Source: Urophycis tenuis (Eukaryota; Chordata; Actinopteri; Gadiformes; Phycidae). From it: DNA of 64,000 nt. The stretch is from contig JAXIVH010000007.1 of assembly GCA_036785325.1 (NCBI GenBank), positions 957,887-1,021,886 of the forward strand, in the 5' to 3' direction. Below the pieces are notes generated by a model. The model did not search any database. It worked only from the letters and a program-made list of their open reading frames with translations, and was not told the DNA's origin. Positions 22,096 through 33,240 of the stretch are shown here, in pieces; within the stretch, counting starts at the first letter, position 1; the number at the start of each line of letters is the position of its first letter. The translations under genes and the position numbers were made by a program.

Positions 22096-24137
22096 CTAGT
22101 GTAAAAAGCTCTCATGACCACTGCTACAGACATCACACATCACATTTACTTCATTATTTATTTTGTTTAGTATTACATTTGTGCATATTCTGTTATGCTT
22201 AATCAGGAAATCGTTATTGTCGCACTCAATACTGTTGTATTTGATGTTCCAGTTTGCCCATATGATTTCCACTTCCCAGTTCACAAACACCTTCTCCCAT
22301 ACCTTCATTGCTGCTGGCTCTTTGAACACATCCTCTTTCATCCAATCATACACTTTCTTCAGTCATTTTCCCTATACCACATTTCTCTCCCTCTACGTCC
22401 ACATACACTTCTACTTCTTCTACGTCTACTTCTTGGTTATGTAGACATACATTTTTAATCTGTTTAGCCCATTCCACTGGTATACTGCTTTTTATTTTGT
22501 CATAGATCCTTTTCACCTTGTCTTTGGCCTCCATGCCATCTATCTCGCACACTGCGTCGAATATACAGTTGTGTCTGAGGAAAGCTGGGATGACCTCGTA
22601 GATTATGTCTTTGATTTGTCTGATTCCTCCTTCTATAAATTTTGGATCGTATAGTGTTTTGTTGTTGTATTTAAATTTTTCGTTCAAAAACAGTGGCAAG
22701 TTAACAAAAATACTCAACCCATCACAGTCATATTTTACTTTGGGCTGAAACCTCCTCCACGCCTCTAGCACCTCCCTATAGATTTCAGGTATCCCAACCA
22801 TCATTGTTTGTTTAAATCCCATGTATCAGCCGTGATCGACTATTCCCCCCCACCTCATCAATGTATTTTTTTAACGGATCTTTCCACCCATAGTGCCACC
22901 TACCCACCATGTACTTTTGCACCGTCTTTATTCTCATTGCAGCCTTTTGGTTTCTAAATCTATCAACTTCAATCCACCCTTCCGCCTCTTTCCCACCAGT
23001 GTTTTCTGTGCAATTTTCACCCCCTTTCCTTCCCAAATGAAATCACCCACAATTCTGTTTAACTCATTCATCACCCAGTCTGGCATCTCAATTACACTCA
23101 TCACATACACACACCGACAACAAAAGACTGTTCACCAGCACCACTTTCCCTTTCAGTCTCAGCTTCCTTCCCCTCCACGCTATGCACACCGTTCTAATTT
23201 TATTAATCACCCCAGTCCATGTCTCGTCCCTTGCCTCTTTACTCTCCACCCCTAGGTGCACACCCGATATCCTTATATATCTCTCTTCTACCCTCAGACC
23301 TACCTCTACTTTCAACCTTTCCTATATACATTATTTCTGATTTTTCTTTATTTATCTTTGCTCCTGATGCTCTCCCATAGTCTTCCACCAATTCTATAAC
23401 CCTCTTGACACTACCTCCATCCCGCACCGTGATTGTTGTGTCATCTGCGTAGTGGTTTATCACACCTTCCCCCATACGGTAGCTTTATCCCTTCCACCTC
23501 TTGATCTATCTTGATGAGTGTGGCCAGTGGCTCTACAGATAGAGCGTATAGTAATGCTGACAGAGGACATCCTTGCCTCACCGACCTCCCCACCTCAAAA
23601 CAATCTGTTAGAACTCCGTTTACCTTTTCACAACTCTGTGCATTCCCGTATAATCTTCTCACCCATCCCACAATCTTCTCTCCATACCCAAACTTCTCCA
23701 ACACCCTAAATAAAAACTTGTGCTCTACTTTATCAAATGCCTTATTCCAATCTATCCCTACTACTATTCCTCCTATCCTATCCCTCTTCATATGTTCTAT
23801 TACATCCCTGACTGTCCCTATCGTGTCTGCTATATCCTGGTATACTATAACACTGCATTGGTTGTACTACTTCTATTACTCTCTTCATTCTATTGGCTAA
23901 TAATTTGATTAGAATTTTGTAATTAATTGGCCTATAATTTTCTAAATCTAACTTGCTTCCCTTTTGTATTTTGGTTATCACCCCTTCTGCCATTCTATTC
24001 TGTACTATCCCTTTCCTTTCCATCTCCCTAAATACCTCTACTAATATGGGTGATACCTCGTATTTATATACCTTATACCACTCTATCCCTATCCCATCAC
24101 TCCCCGGATTCTTTCCACTGTTTAATCCCTCTATCAA
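22096..24137 (-). pseudogene. LINE reverse transcriptase (L1/Tx1 type)
   Basis: Non-LTR reverse transcriptase in several open pieces: 23778-24137 (fingers, NPGSDGIG and NYRPINYKIL), 23441-23791 (palm, FDKVEHKFLF and QGCPLSALLY), 23239-23475 (YADDTT catalytic motif), then 23088-23315, 22812-23036 and 22346-22822 (thumb and C-terminal region). Frameshifts separate the pieces, so it cannot make a full enzyme. The C-terminal pieces IWEGKGVK and RWHYGWKDPL are also L1/Tx1-like. Confidence 0.75.
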
Positions 24138-24235
24138 AGTTCAAAGTTCAAATCGCTATCGCTTCCATTACTTCTTTCTCCATGATTTCCCTATCACAGA
24201 AACTCCTATCAGCCTACTTAACTTACTCTCTACAC

Positions 24236-24770
24236 CAGGGGTCGGCAACCTTTTTGACATGATGTGCCAATTAGATATTTTCTTATTAGTTAGTGTGCCA
24301 TTCAATTACTGCATGGTGTTGTTAACTAAGTGTAATTAAACACTACACATTTCAAACGGATGGATATTTATTGTAGTATTGGGCAAATGTAAAACTTTTC
24401 CACACCATTGCTCCTGAGCTGAGCTACAGACAACAGGTCCTGCACCAGAGTAGGGAAGGGACAGACCACACACGCACACGCACAAACACACACACACTGC
24501 AAGAATGGCCATTAACCTCACACAAGGTTGAAGAAATACCCCCTCCCAAACATCCCATTGGGTAACATTGCAAGCAGCTTCTTCCAATTCACAAATATCA
24601 AAACCACATGAGATTGACAAAATAGCCGTAGCGGAGCGGATCTGCAGCCGTTCCGCATCCAGTGGAAATAATGTGTTTAAAAAGAGGAGTTGTGCAACAT
24701 CGTCAGCGTGCCACTGAAAATTCCTCTACGTGCCAGCTGTGGCACGCGTGCCTTAGGTTGCCGACCCCTG
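24236..24770. mobile_element. hAT MITE, 535 bp, perfect TSD
   Basis: Ends CAGGGGTCGGCAACCT and AGGTTGCCGACCCCTG are exact 16-bp inverted repeats. The 8-bp TSD CTCTACAC flanks both sides (24228-24235 and 24771-24778). No transposase is encoded. It sits inside the L1/Tx1 LINE coding sequence, which reads on across the gap. Confidence 0.95.
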
Positions 24771-25099
24771 CTCTACACTATTCAGCACCTCCTCTATTTT
24801 ACCCTCATCTACACCCCCCCTCCTATATAGCTCTTCATAAAATTCCTGCACCCTCTCTAATATCTCTACATAGTCTTCTGTTACCTCCCCCTCCCTTTTC
24901 TTAATTTCATGTATATAAGTCCTACTGTTTCCTTTTCTCTAGCCCTAAAAAATACCCTCTACATTTCTCCCCCTCCAACGCATATTTTGCCTTACCTCTC
25001 AAAATCGCCCCTCTACATTTCTCCTTCTCATACTTCTCTAGCTCCATCTTTACCTCTATATAATTCTCCATACTGTGTCCCTCTTCATCCTCTGCCCTG

Positions 25100-26040
25100 C
25101 GCAAACCAGTGTGGACCAAGGCAATCTTCTCACCATAATGCAAAGGCAAAATTACATAATGGCTGTACTAGTGCAGCAAGTCTTCATTAACATTACCCCC
25201 ATTATCATTACCCCCCCAGGGATACTAAACATGGAGTGGAAGGAAAGGCTTCTAGCAGTGTAGACTGCTGTATTATTTGGAGCAGTACACTAAAGGACAA
25301 CATACGGAGCTGGTTAACAGCTGTCAACACATTCCATCTGACAGAGGATATCAAGAGCAAGGACACTTCTACAAGAACGCTTCGGAAATGAGCAAAGAAT
25401 AGCCACTGCTTATATGGAGAAAGCTCTGGGATGGTCACCAGTAAAAACAGGATGGATGTCAAGGCCTTGCAAGCTTTTGCCTTTTTCTTACACATCTGCT
25501 GTAATGCCAAGGAGGATCTTGGTTATATGTCAGAGATGAACATGTGTGCTATGTCTTGAAGTTACATCTAAACGGAGGGAAAAGTGGAGAAACACTGCTT
25601 ATGAGCTACAGGAGAAGCACCGTCGTCCAGCAGGCTTCAGTGATATTGTCAATTTCATTGACACTAGGTGTCTGTTTCTAATCCACTCGTTGGAAACATT
25701 CAGGACACATCTATCTCGCCACCAAAATATAAAGTTGGGAAGCAGGTTCACATCAAGGGAAAAGGAAGCAGTTTGGCTGATGAGCCAACAAAGGTGTCAT
25801 GTCTGTTGTGTGAAGAGGGTCACACATTAGAGTTGTGCCCCAGAATGGAGAAGAACTTGCACAGAGAAAATTGACTTTCTAAAGACTGGTTTCTTTTGGA
25901 TGTTTATCCGTTGGGCATATGAGCAAAAACTGTGGTAGTAATTTGTCCTGCAAGGTGTGTGACCTGAGACATCCTACCATCCTCCACATCCGTTCAAAGA
26001 AGGAAAATACATCAGAGGACACAGCGAGAAACAGGGAAGG
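25100..26040 (+). pseudogene. BEL/Pao gag, C-terminal part with zinc knuckles
   Basis: Continuation of the gag interrupted at ~20650. In order: DQGNLLTIMQRQNYIMAVLV (~25095), RIATAYMEKALGWSPVKT (~25395), REKWRNTAYELQEKHRRPAG (~25575), SNPLVGNIQDT (~25675), then a cysteine-rich region CLLCEEGHTLELCPRMEK (~25805) and CKVCDLRHPTILH (~25955) that matches the CCHC knuckles of Pao gag. Multiple frameshifts and stops. It ends at ~26040 where a second LINE is inserted. Protease, RT and integrase of this element are not seen. Confidence 0.75.
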
Positions 26041-26698
26041 GTCATTAGATTAGATTCAACTTTATTGTCATTGAACAAAGTAACAGGTACTTGGACAACA
26101 AAATGCAGTTCAGCATTAGGGCATAGAGTAGTAAAGTGCAATAGTATGTACACCTGAACAGGGTATATAAATACACTGCAGGTATGAAACGAATATGCTA
26201 CAGCATTGGTTCCCAAACGGTGTGCCGCGGCGTGAGGCAAGTCCAGGTGTGCCGTGGGATTTTGTGACAACCATAAATTATTATTGCAATATGCAACTAC
26301 ACAAAAATAATAATTTTTTAATTTAGTTTATCAGTACTTTGTATGCACAATACAGAGGCAAACTATATACCTAAAAACAATTATTTAATTCTTGCCTAAT
26401 TTTTATTTTATGACCTGTCTGGTTTATAATGGTTGTGTTGCTGCTTTGATGAAGCCTAATTTGATAAAGTTTCAAGTTAAAGGCAGGATAGGAGATCCTG
26501 GAAAACGATTCCAGCAAAGCTGCATTTTGAAAATACACAGGTCAAAAGTCCCAACCCCTTTCTTCAGACTTCCCCCCGAAGCCACGCCTCTAGAGTACAT
26601 GGACGCGCAATGCTTGTTCACGAGCACGAAGGTGCACGAGCGCTGTTCTGACAGCAAGCATCGATCGGTTTGGCTAAAACTTTTGCTAACTTTTTCTC

Positions 26699-27808
26699 AT
26701 GGCGGATTCACAGGTAAGAAAATACCTTTTGAACATCTTAATGAACCTAACTAACGAATATGATTATCATTTCAAGTTACATTTATGAGTATATTAGATT
26801 AGAAGTTTGGCTATTCGCTTGTTATTTTGATACGTGTCTTACCAACAAAAGTGTGATTCGTTTGAGTTTCAGCTGTATTATATCATTTATTTAGAGCTCC
26901 CGTGATGAGAGCCTCACTGGCTCTGATTGTGATTATGAGCCATCCACATCCAGAGGGCAACGTCAGCGACACGTGAGAGGAGCACGGGGGGGCAGAAGAG
27001 GAGCACGGAGGGGCAGAAGAGGAAGAGGCAGAGGCAGGGCACGTGGAGATCTGACAGGGGGTCTAGGAGAACAAGACCTACATAGAGTTGAAGAGCTACA
27101 AGCCCAAAGGATGGCAAGAGAGGTGTTTATCATCACATTTATTATCAAAAATAATGTTTGCCTCTGATAAAAGTACAAACTATTTTCTTTATCTTGAAGA
27201 GTGATTAGTGGCTTGTGTGCTCACCTGCCATGCACTGTATATATAATACTTTAAAGACAGAGCTGTACTTTAGTTATCTATTGTATTTATCTGTTGCTTC
27301 ACAGGCCAGGATTGAAACACTGAGTCGAGAACAGAGCCTTCAGCTGCTACGGCTTAGCCTGAGATGTGACCCCAGTCAGATGTTTGATCTGCTAGATCAA
27401 ACATTCAGTACCCCTCCACCAGGCCCCCCAGTTCCAGGTCAACCCACCTGGTGTGTCTGCTCAAACTGCCGGGAAATGCCCACTGACTTGGAAAGAAAAT
27501 GTTGTGGACAACATCCAGATTCATGCATCTCAATGCTGCCACACATGGACCTATTTATTTTATCGGAGGGGGTTCTTCGCCTTGCCAGAAGAATCTGGAA
27601 CGATATCCGGGCAGAGGCAGATGCTCCAGAAGCAGGAGAGAGCAACCGTCAGTTCCGTTACGCAGCATACAAACAGTATGTTGTGTTGCAGTAAGGCGCA
27701 CTTGGACATGGTCGTGTTGTCATACCCAGTTGCTGCGTTTGGAGGATTCGGCAGTGTTTTCCAGATCCACTTGGGCAATATAAAGGGTTTGTCCCAAGTA
27801 GAGTATAG
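26699..27808 (+). pseudogene. P2X7-type ballast-domain protein of the Kolobok element
   Basis: Three exons: 26699-26713 (MADSQ), 26895-27122 and 27305-27808, all phase 0 with canonical splice sites. Exon 2 has an acidic start and a Gly/Arg repeat (RGRRGRGRGRARG), suggesting nucleic-acid binding. Exon 3 has a helical start (SREQSLQLLRLSLRCDPSQM) then the cysteine-rich domain: WCVCSNCREMP, KCCGQ, CISMLP, RQFRYAAYKQ, VIPSCCVWRIR, FPDPLGQYKGF. This is the zinc-binding ballast fold known from the P2X7 receptor C-terminus and from stand-alone proteins; no channel part is present. One in-frame TAA at 27692-27694 cuts it where the family has an aromatic residue; the frame is otherwise open to 27808. 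Its role for the transposon is unknown. Confidence 0.75.
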
Positions 27809-28297
27809 ACTAGTAAACCTATCTGGTAACTATGTACATAATAAGCTTTTTTTATTTATTATTATGCACGTCTCAGTTTTGTTCTGCACCATGTTTGACT
27901 TTGTTTGGTCATCGTTCATAAATCATCAATGCACAGGCAGTACATCTCTGTTTATTTCAAAGAACTATCTGATTGTGTTCTTCTGAACATACATTTTACC
28001 TTGCCATCCCTGCTCATTCATTAGAAATTATTAAAAAAGCCAAACAACCAAAATTGTGTCAACAACTGTTTACTGAGATATTTGTGGGAAAACAAACAAA
28101 CAAAAAAACACCCATATAATTGATTTAAAAAAAAAAAAAAAAAAATCTTAAATACAACTATGTACAATTTTAGGGAAACCGTTTCCTCACAGCTGATGCA
28201 TCTGGTCAGTGCTGGCTGGTAGGTCAGGCACATGCTGCAACACTGTGGGGCCTAGTCTGTGGGTGGAGAGGCCTGTGCTGTACAAAAAATACCACAG

Positions 28298-30446
28298 TCA
28301 CAACCACATATCTGAGAGTAATAACATTTGCAAATTGTAAGTTGTTGTTGTTGTTGTTCTATGAAACATACCAAGCCCTCTGCTACCTTGCTTCTGCAAC
28401 AGCTCCTGGGTTGTTGGGGCAGGGATACCTGATAGGACGCCAAGTCTTCTTGGATCCTCTGGTCTTGAAGGTCTGCTCTGTGCCATCCCTGTTGGGGCAG
28501 CAAGTCTTGCACGCAGGATGGCACTTTGAAGGTCGGGGATATTACTGTAGTCCTTATCCACCTTCAGAGTGTACAGCCTCCATGTTTTGGACCTTTTGTT
28601 GTGTAGCTTCCCATACCTGGCAGAAAAGATGAGTTACAAATCAGTTTTGCACAAGGTAAAGATTTGTAATAAGCAAGTTTTTTTTTTCTAACACATGTTA
28701 GATTTCTGTGAAATACAGACATCAGACTATAAATTCACACACCAGACTACATCTCAAATATGCACACATTCCAGTGTCATCAAGCTCAACTCCTGGCCCT
28801 TTGTCTAAGACCAGAGCCATCAGACGTGTAACCCGGTCTTTATAAGTCTAGGAGCTAGGCCTCAGCGGTTGCAACAGAGATTCGCCGAAGAACAACAGAG
28901 ATCTTTCACACATATGTAATCACATTCACTTTATCAAAGGGGCTGTCAAGACTCTTTCAAGTACATTTATGTAACTACATAATGTAGGGATGCTTATAAC
29001 ACTACATACCGAATTGAGCCATCCTTATTTCTCTTGGCTGGTCTATGGACGTGATGATTGTAGTCCAGGCCAGCCAACAAGGTTCGGGCTTCATATACAG
29101 CTGGGGAGAAGCTGAAGCGCTTGCTGGCATACATTAAAATATGATTGTGAAATGACTCCAAGTCCGCAGTTGACCCGAGGGTGAAATGTCAACAATACTC
29201 ATAAGCCTATTTACCTTCACCTAAAACACCAATACACCCCCTCCCCATTTAGAATACCAAAGGGACATTATTATAGAGGAAGTCATGTGAATATTTGCAG
29301 GTGTACCTGAAACGCAGATACTTGTTGATGTTCTTCAGCCAGCGTGCATCAAGAATAATTTCCCGCAATCTCTGATGTGCCAAACTGCCCTGTTGTATCC
29401 AGGCTTTCTCTCTGCTGTCCTCCAAAGGGCCGTGGTGGCAGGCACCAAGGACCCACTCATGTTCTCCTGTGACGTGGTGCAGGAGTCCCATCCACAGGTC
29501 CTGAGGAGAAATAGTTACAAAATTACTCTAAATAAGGGATCTCACAAACACAGTGTGCACAATGACTAGTCTGACAAGGGGTCCAAGCTGTTGGCCAAAG
29601 TAGAGATTGTTCAAGACATAAAATGACAGTTGGTTATTAGTATGACTGTGTAACCCATGTTACAGTTCATTTTACTACTCCATTCAGAAACAACAGGCAA
29701 ATTACATCATCTGTGATGGGTTACTTACCATGAACTCTTTATAACAGGTTGCAGTTTTGCAACAATGCCAGAAATGGTTGCAGACGTCTTTGCTCCATAT
29801 AAGTAAGTCGGAGCATCCCTTTTGCTGCCCTGCCTTGACATTGAACAACAAAGGTTTTAAAAGAATGTCAACGAAAGTTCATATCAAAAGGTTGATGTAG
29901 GTAACGTACAAAGCATACAATTGGAAAGGAGATCCAGAACATACCGCCACAAGTCTTTTGTTCAAGTTCTTTGATCCATGCCAGATGTCTAAAGAATGGT
30001 GTATGCCACTGTCTTTGAACGGCCCTTTATCTAGGGTTGAAAAAAGAAATCATGGTACATAAACCAATGGACAATCATAGCAATATGGTGATGCATGTAG
30101 TGTAGCAGAAATGTATCAGAGCTGTGAAATCCTACAGAAATTACATTAGACCCACTTACTGAATAGGGCTGCTATTTGACTGTGGGCATCTGTGCAAACT
30201 TCGGTCACATTCAGCTCCTGACGAAGTGTCTCCAAAGTACGCACAAAGCCCTCCTTCTCCATAATTAGAGTTTCTTTGCGTCTCCCGCTTGTCAAGGCTC
30301 ACCATCGATATTATCTGCTTGGATGAGTTGTCCATGGCTGTGTATGTGCAGTATTGTGCACAAAACCCTGGACTATCCATTTGAGCATCACCTTAGAAAA
30401 GACAGGAGTGAAATATTTACTTCATGTTTGTGCGCATACGTGTGCA

Positions 30447-30477
<31 letters not shown>

Positions 30478-33061
30478 CAAACTCACCAAGAACCACAACA
30501 GGCCCTTTTGGCTGAAGCTGGGTGATCACTTTGGCTCTCTTCTCATTCCAGAACTCCTTTATACTGTCAACACAGAAGGAATCCTGGATCCTGAAGAAAT
30601 TGGACCTCTCGACCATCCCCATATTCATTAACTTAAAAAGTAGTGATGTCTTGGCATAATTATTGCCTGAAAGCAGTATATTGCTTGCCAGCATAAAATC
30701 TCCAACCAACATCCCATACTTAAAAATGGGCTGTGAGGACCATCTCCATACTGAGTGACCCTGAGGACACATCCAAAAAACACAAACCAAAAAAAAAAAA
30801 AGTTTAGGACATTTCTGAAAGCAGTCCCTTCCCCATATGATCAAAAGAGAAATCAGTCAAAGTAATTACCAACTCACCCATTCAACAACAGCTGCTGTGC
30901 CTCTGGATTTTATGTACATTTCAAATGGTGCTTGTGCACAGCACTGTTGCTTCGTCACTGGGTCTTTTGCTGTGCACTTGGACATTGGTAGGACTATGTA
31001 CTCCGCAAGCTGCCTCAGACAATCATGGTAGACGATTGATGCTGGATGGCCTATAACGTCATCGTCCACAATGATTTTAAGTGCCTCTGGCAATGGTGGC
31101 TCTTTGCTAGTCGAATCATGGGAGGGGTCAACAGCATCATGCACATGCACATCATGGACTCCTCCATGCTGACAACTGGCAGTGACTCCAAACATATGTT
31201 TGTTGTCAGAGAACCACCGGTCCTGTAGTAGAAACAAGAAATACAGAAAATAAATTTGAAGAACAAAAAATAAATTAATGAATAAAAATATAGTATCAGC
31301 TGAGACACAGAATAGAGCATACCGCAAACAAACACGAGGCACATAATCATCATCACTGTCGTCACTGTCGGTGTCCACTGTCTTTGTGACATCTTCTTCC
31401 AAGGATGACACAGACTCATTGTCAGGGTTCCAGGTCTCATCATCCCAGTCAATTCTAGAGAACAATGCACATTATTGGTAAAACAGATAATTATACTGAA
31501 AAAGTTGCCTGTAAGGTAAGGGAACCGCCTACTCAAAGTGTTGTGCAAACATGACTTACATAGAATTTTGGATGTTGTTGAACTCATCCTCATCGACATC
31601 ATCAACATTCAGATCCAATGAAGACATACTAAACAGACACAAAGAAAAGAAAAGAAAAAAAAAACGTCAGGACCTCATGTCACAAATTTACACTAGAGAT
31701 CAATTACACATTTCTCTGAATTGTGAATAAAAAATATTTCTAAAAACAATACCTTGTGTCCAGCTGTTCAACAGCAGCTTCCTGGATTCTGCAGTCCAAC
31801 TTCTCAATCCCTTCTACTGAGAAATCATCACCTCTGTCCAATAGAGAGTAATCGTAGCATTTCATGTCAATACAGTCTATTCACCAGGTGAAATAAATAA
31901 ACAAAATTTTCCTCTTACTGACACCAAATTTAGATTGACATTGTGTAAATATACAGTTGTGGATAGAAAGCTATTTATTGAAAGACTACAACCTAGGCAT
32001 GGATAAGGAAAACCTTACCATATCCTATACAGGTGAAGTAAACTGTCTTGTGAGCAAACATTGTAGTCAAAAAGCTTGATCTGGTGTGTACAGCTGGCAT
32101 TGCCAGATAGTACTTTTAGTTTCTCACGGCTAGCTTTAGCCCTGGTCTAACAATCAATTTTGACAATAGAAATAAACAACATCAAAACCTAAATCAGTAT
32201 TACTGCAACATTCTTAGACAGCAAGCATTTGAAACCTAAGCAATCTAATGTTAGCACGTATATAATGTTGGATAAATACGAGCTAGCGAACAACTGCAAA
32301 AGGCAAAACTTGTGTTGGACAGCTGTAGTAAGCCTAGGGAAGCGGAAATGAGCCCTAAGTAAAACATAAACTGACCAACATATTTTTCAAAACGTTAGCC
32401 TACATTGACCATCAAAGAGCTTGTTGTCAACATAAAGTTCGGATACTCATGGGTCAGAGGGGGATTCTGTCAGAATTGTGGATACGGGTGGAGGAGGGGG
32501 TCTCTTGAAATCCTGTTTCACGGGTGTAGATGTTATGCCCTTCTCGTAACTAACAAAACAATAAATAAGAGTCATCAAGCTAGTAAATCGTTTAGAAGCA
32601 TGAACTAAATGCCATAGGGGAAAAAATCTTCACAGACATATACAAATAACTTTGATTAGCAATTGAAAGCAGTAACATTGACATACTTCGGTGTTAGCTA
32701 ACTTAGCAAAACATGCCGGGGCATTGCAGTTCGTCTATCGTTTTATCCTCTCACTGGCTGGATACTTGTAAGAAACGACAACATACTGTCCTAAAGCAAT
32801 AATAAGTGCTCTCAAACATTATAAAGACATAATGTAATCTTACCTATCCAGTAGAAATAGGGCCACCATGGCATCCGTTCGCAGCCCTTGCTGGTCCTTT
32901 AGCTGACGCCATCGAACAAATTCAGCAGCACCGATGGCCACTTGGGTCTTGCCTCTGTCTTCTTCTGCCTTTTTTTTGGCAGTAGCCTTCTCAAACACCG
33001 TCTTTCGTTTTCGGCCCGTTGTTGGCACCTTTTCTGCCATAATGTTCAAATTGTCGTTCAA
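28298..33061 (-). pseudogene. Kolobok-type DDE transposase, multi-exon
   Basis: Read on the minus strand with splice sites. Exons: 33061-32844 (basic, KRKTVFEKATAKKKAEEDRG), 31833-31753, 31628-31560, 31454-31323 (acidic), 31222-30878 (IVYHDCLRQLAEYIVLP), 30760-30487 (GHSVWRWSSQPIFKYG), 30391-30160, 30030-29945, then pieces near 29829-29731, 29500-29305, 29130-29008 and 28620-28298. The catalytic candidates are the Asp in DAQMDSPGF (~30385), the Asp in VCTDAHSQIA (~30185) and SLDIWHGSKNLNKRL (~29980). A frameshift lies between DKRETQRN and IMEKEGFVR at ~30268-30275; elsewhere the exons read open. The transposase cuts and re-inserts the element in the nucleus. Confidence 0.75.
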
Positions 33062-33240
33062 ATGCTAACTACTACTAGGTCGTCCTCTTCTTCTTCTGCA
33101 ATAATGGTAGGTGCTAGCCAAGCTGGCTCTAGTCTAGCTTCCTGCCAAGCTTCTGGGCATGCGCAATTCGTTTACAAAGAAGGGTACGCGCACAGGGGGA
33201 AGGAGGGGGAGGGAGGAGCAGATTACAGTTTGATAGACGC

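Larger units (their letters stand above)
20671..25100 (-). mobile_element. L1/Tx1-type LINE, 5'-truncated
   Basis: Minus-strand non-LTR element. On the plus strand its 3' poly(A) tail shows as T-rich 20671-20701. Going 5', reverse-transcriptase pieces appear in order: a C-terminal domain near 22350-23040, the YADDTTI motif at ~23445, GRSVRQGCPLSALLYAL at ~23590, FDKVEHKFLF near 23730, NPGSDGIGIEWYKVY at ~24090 and the pre-RT segment YFLGLEKRKQ near 24930. No endonuclease domain is left, so it is 5' truncated. It carries two younger hAT insertions (20818-21723 and 24236-24770) and sits inside the BEL/Pao gag. Confidence 0.8.

Noticed and set aside
26973..27167. RGG-rich ORF at 26973 as a stand-alone gene
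   Set aside because: It is exon 2 of the ballast-domain gene read through its donor into the intron.
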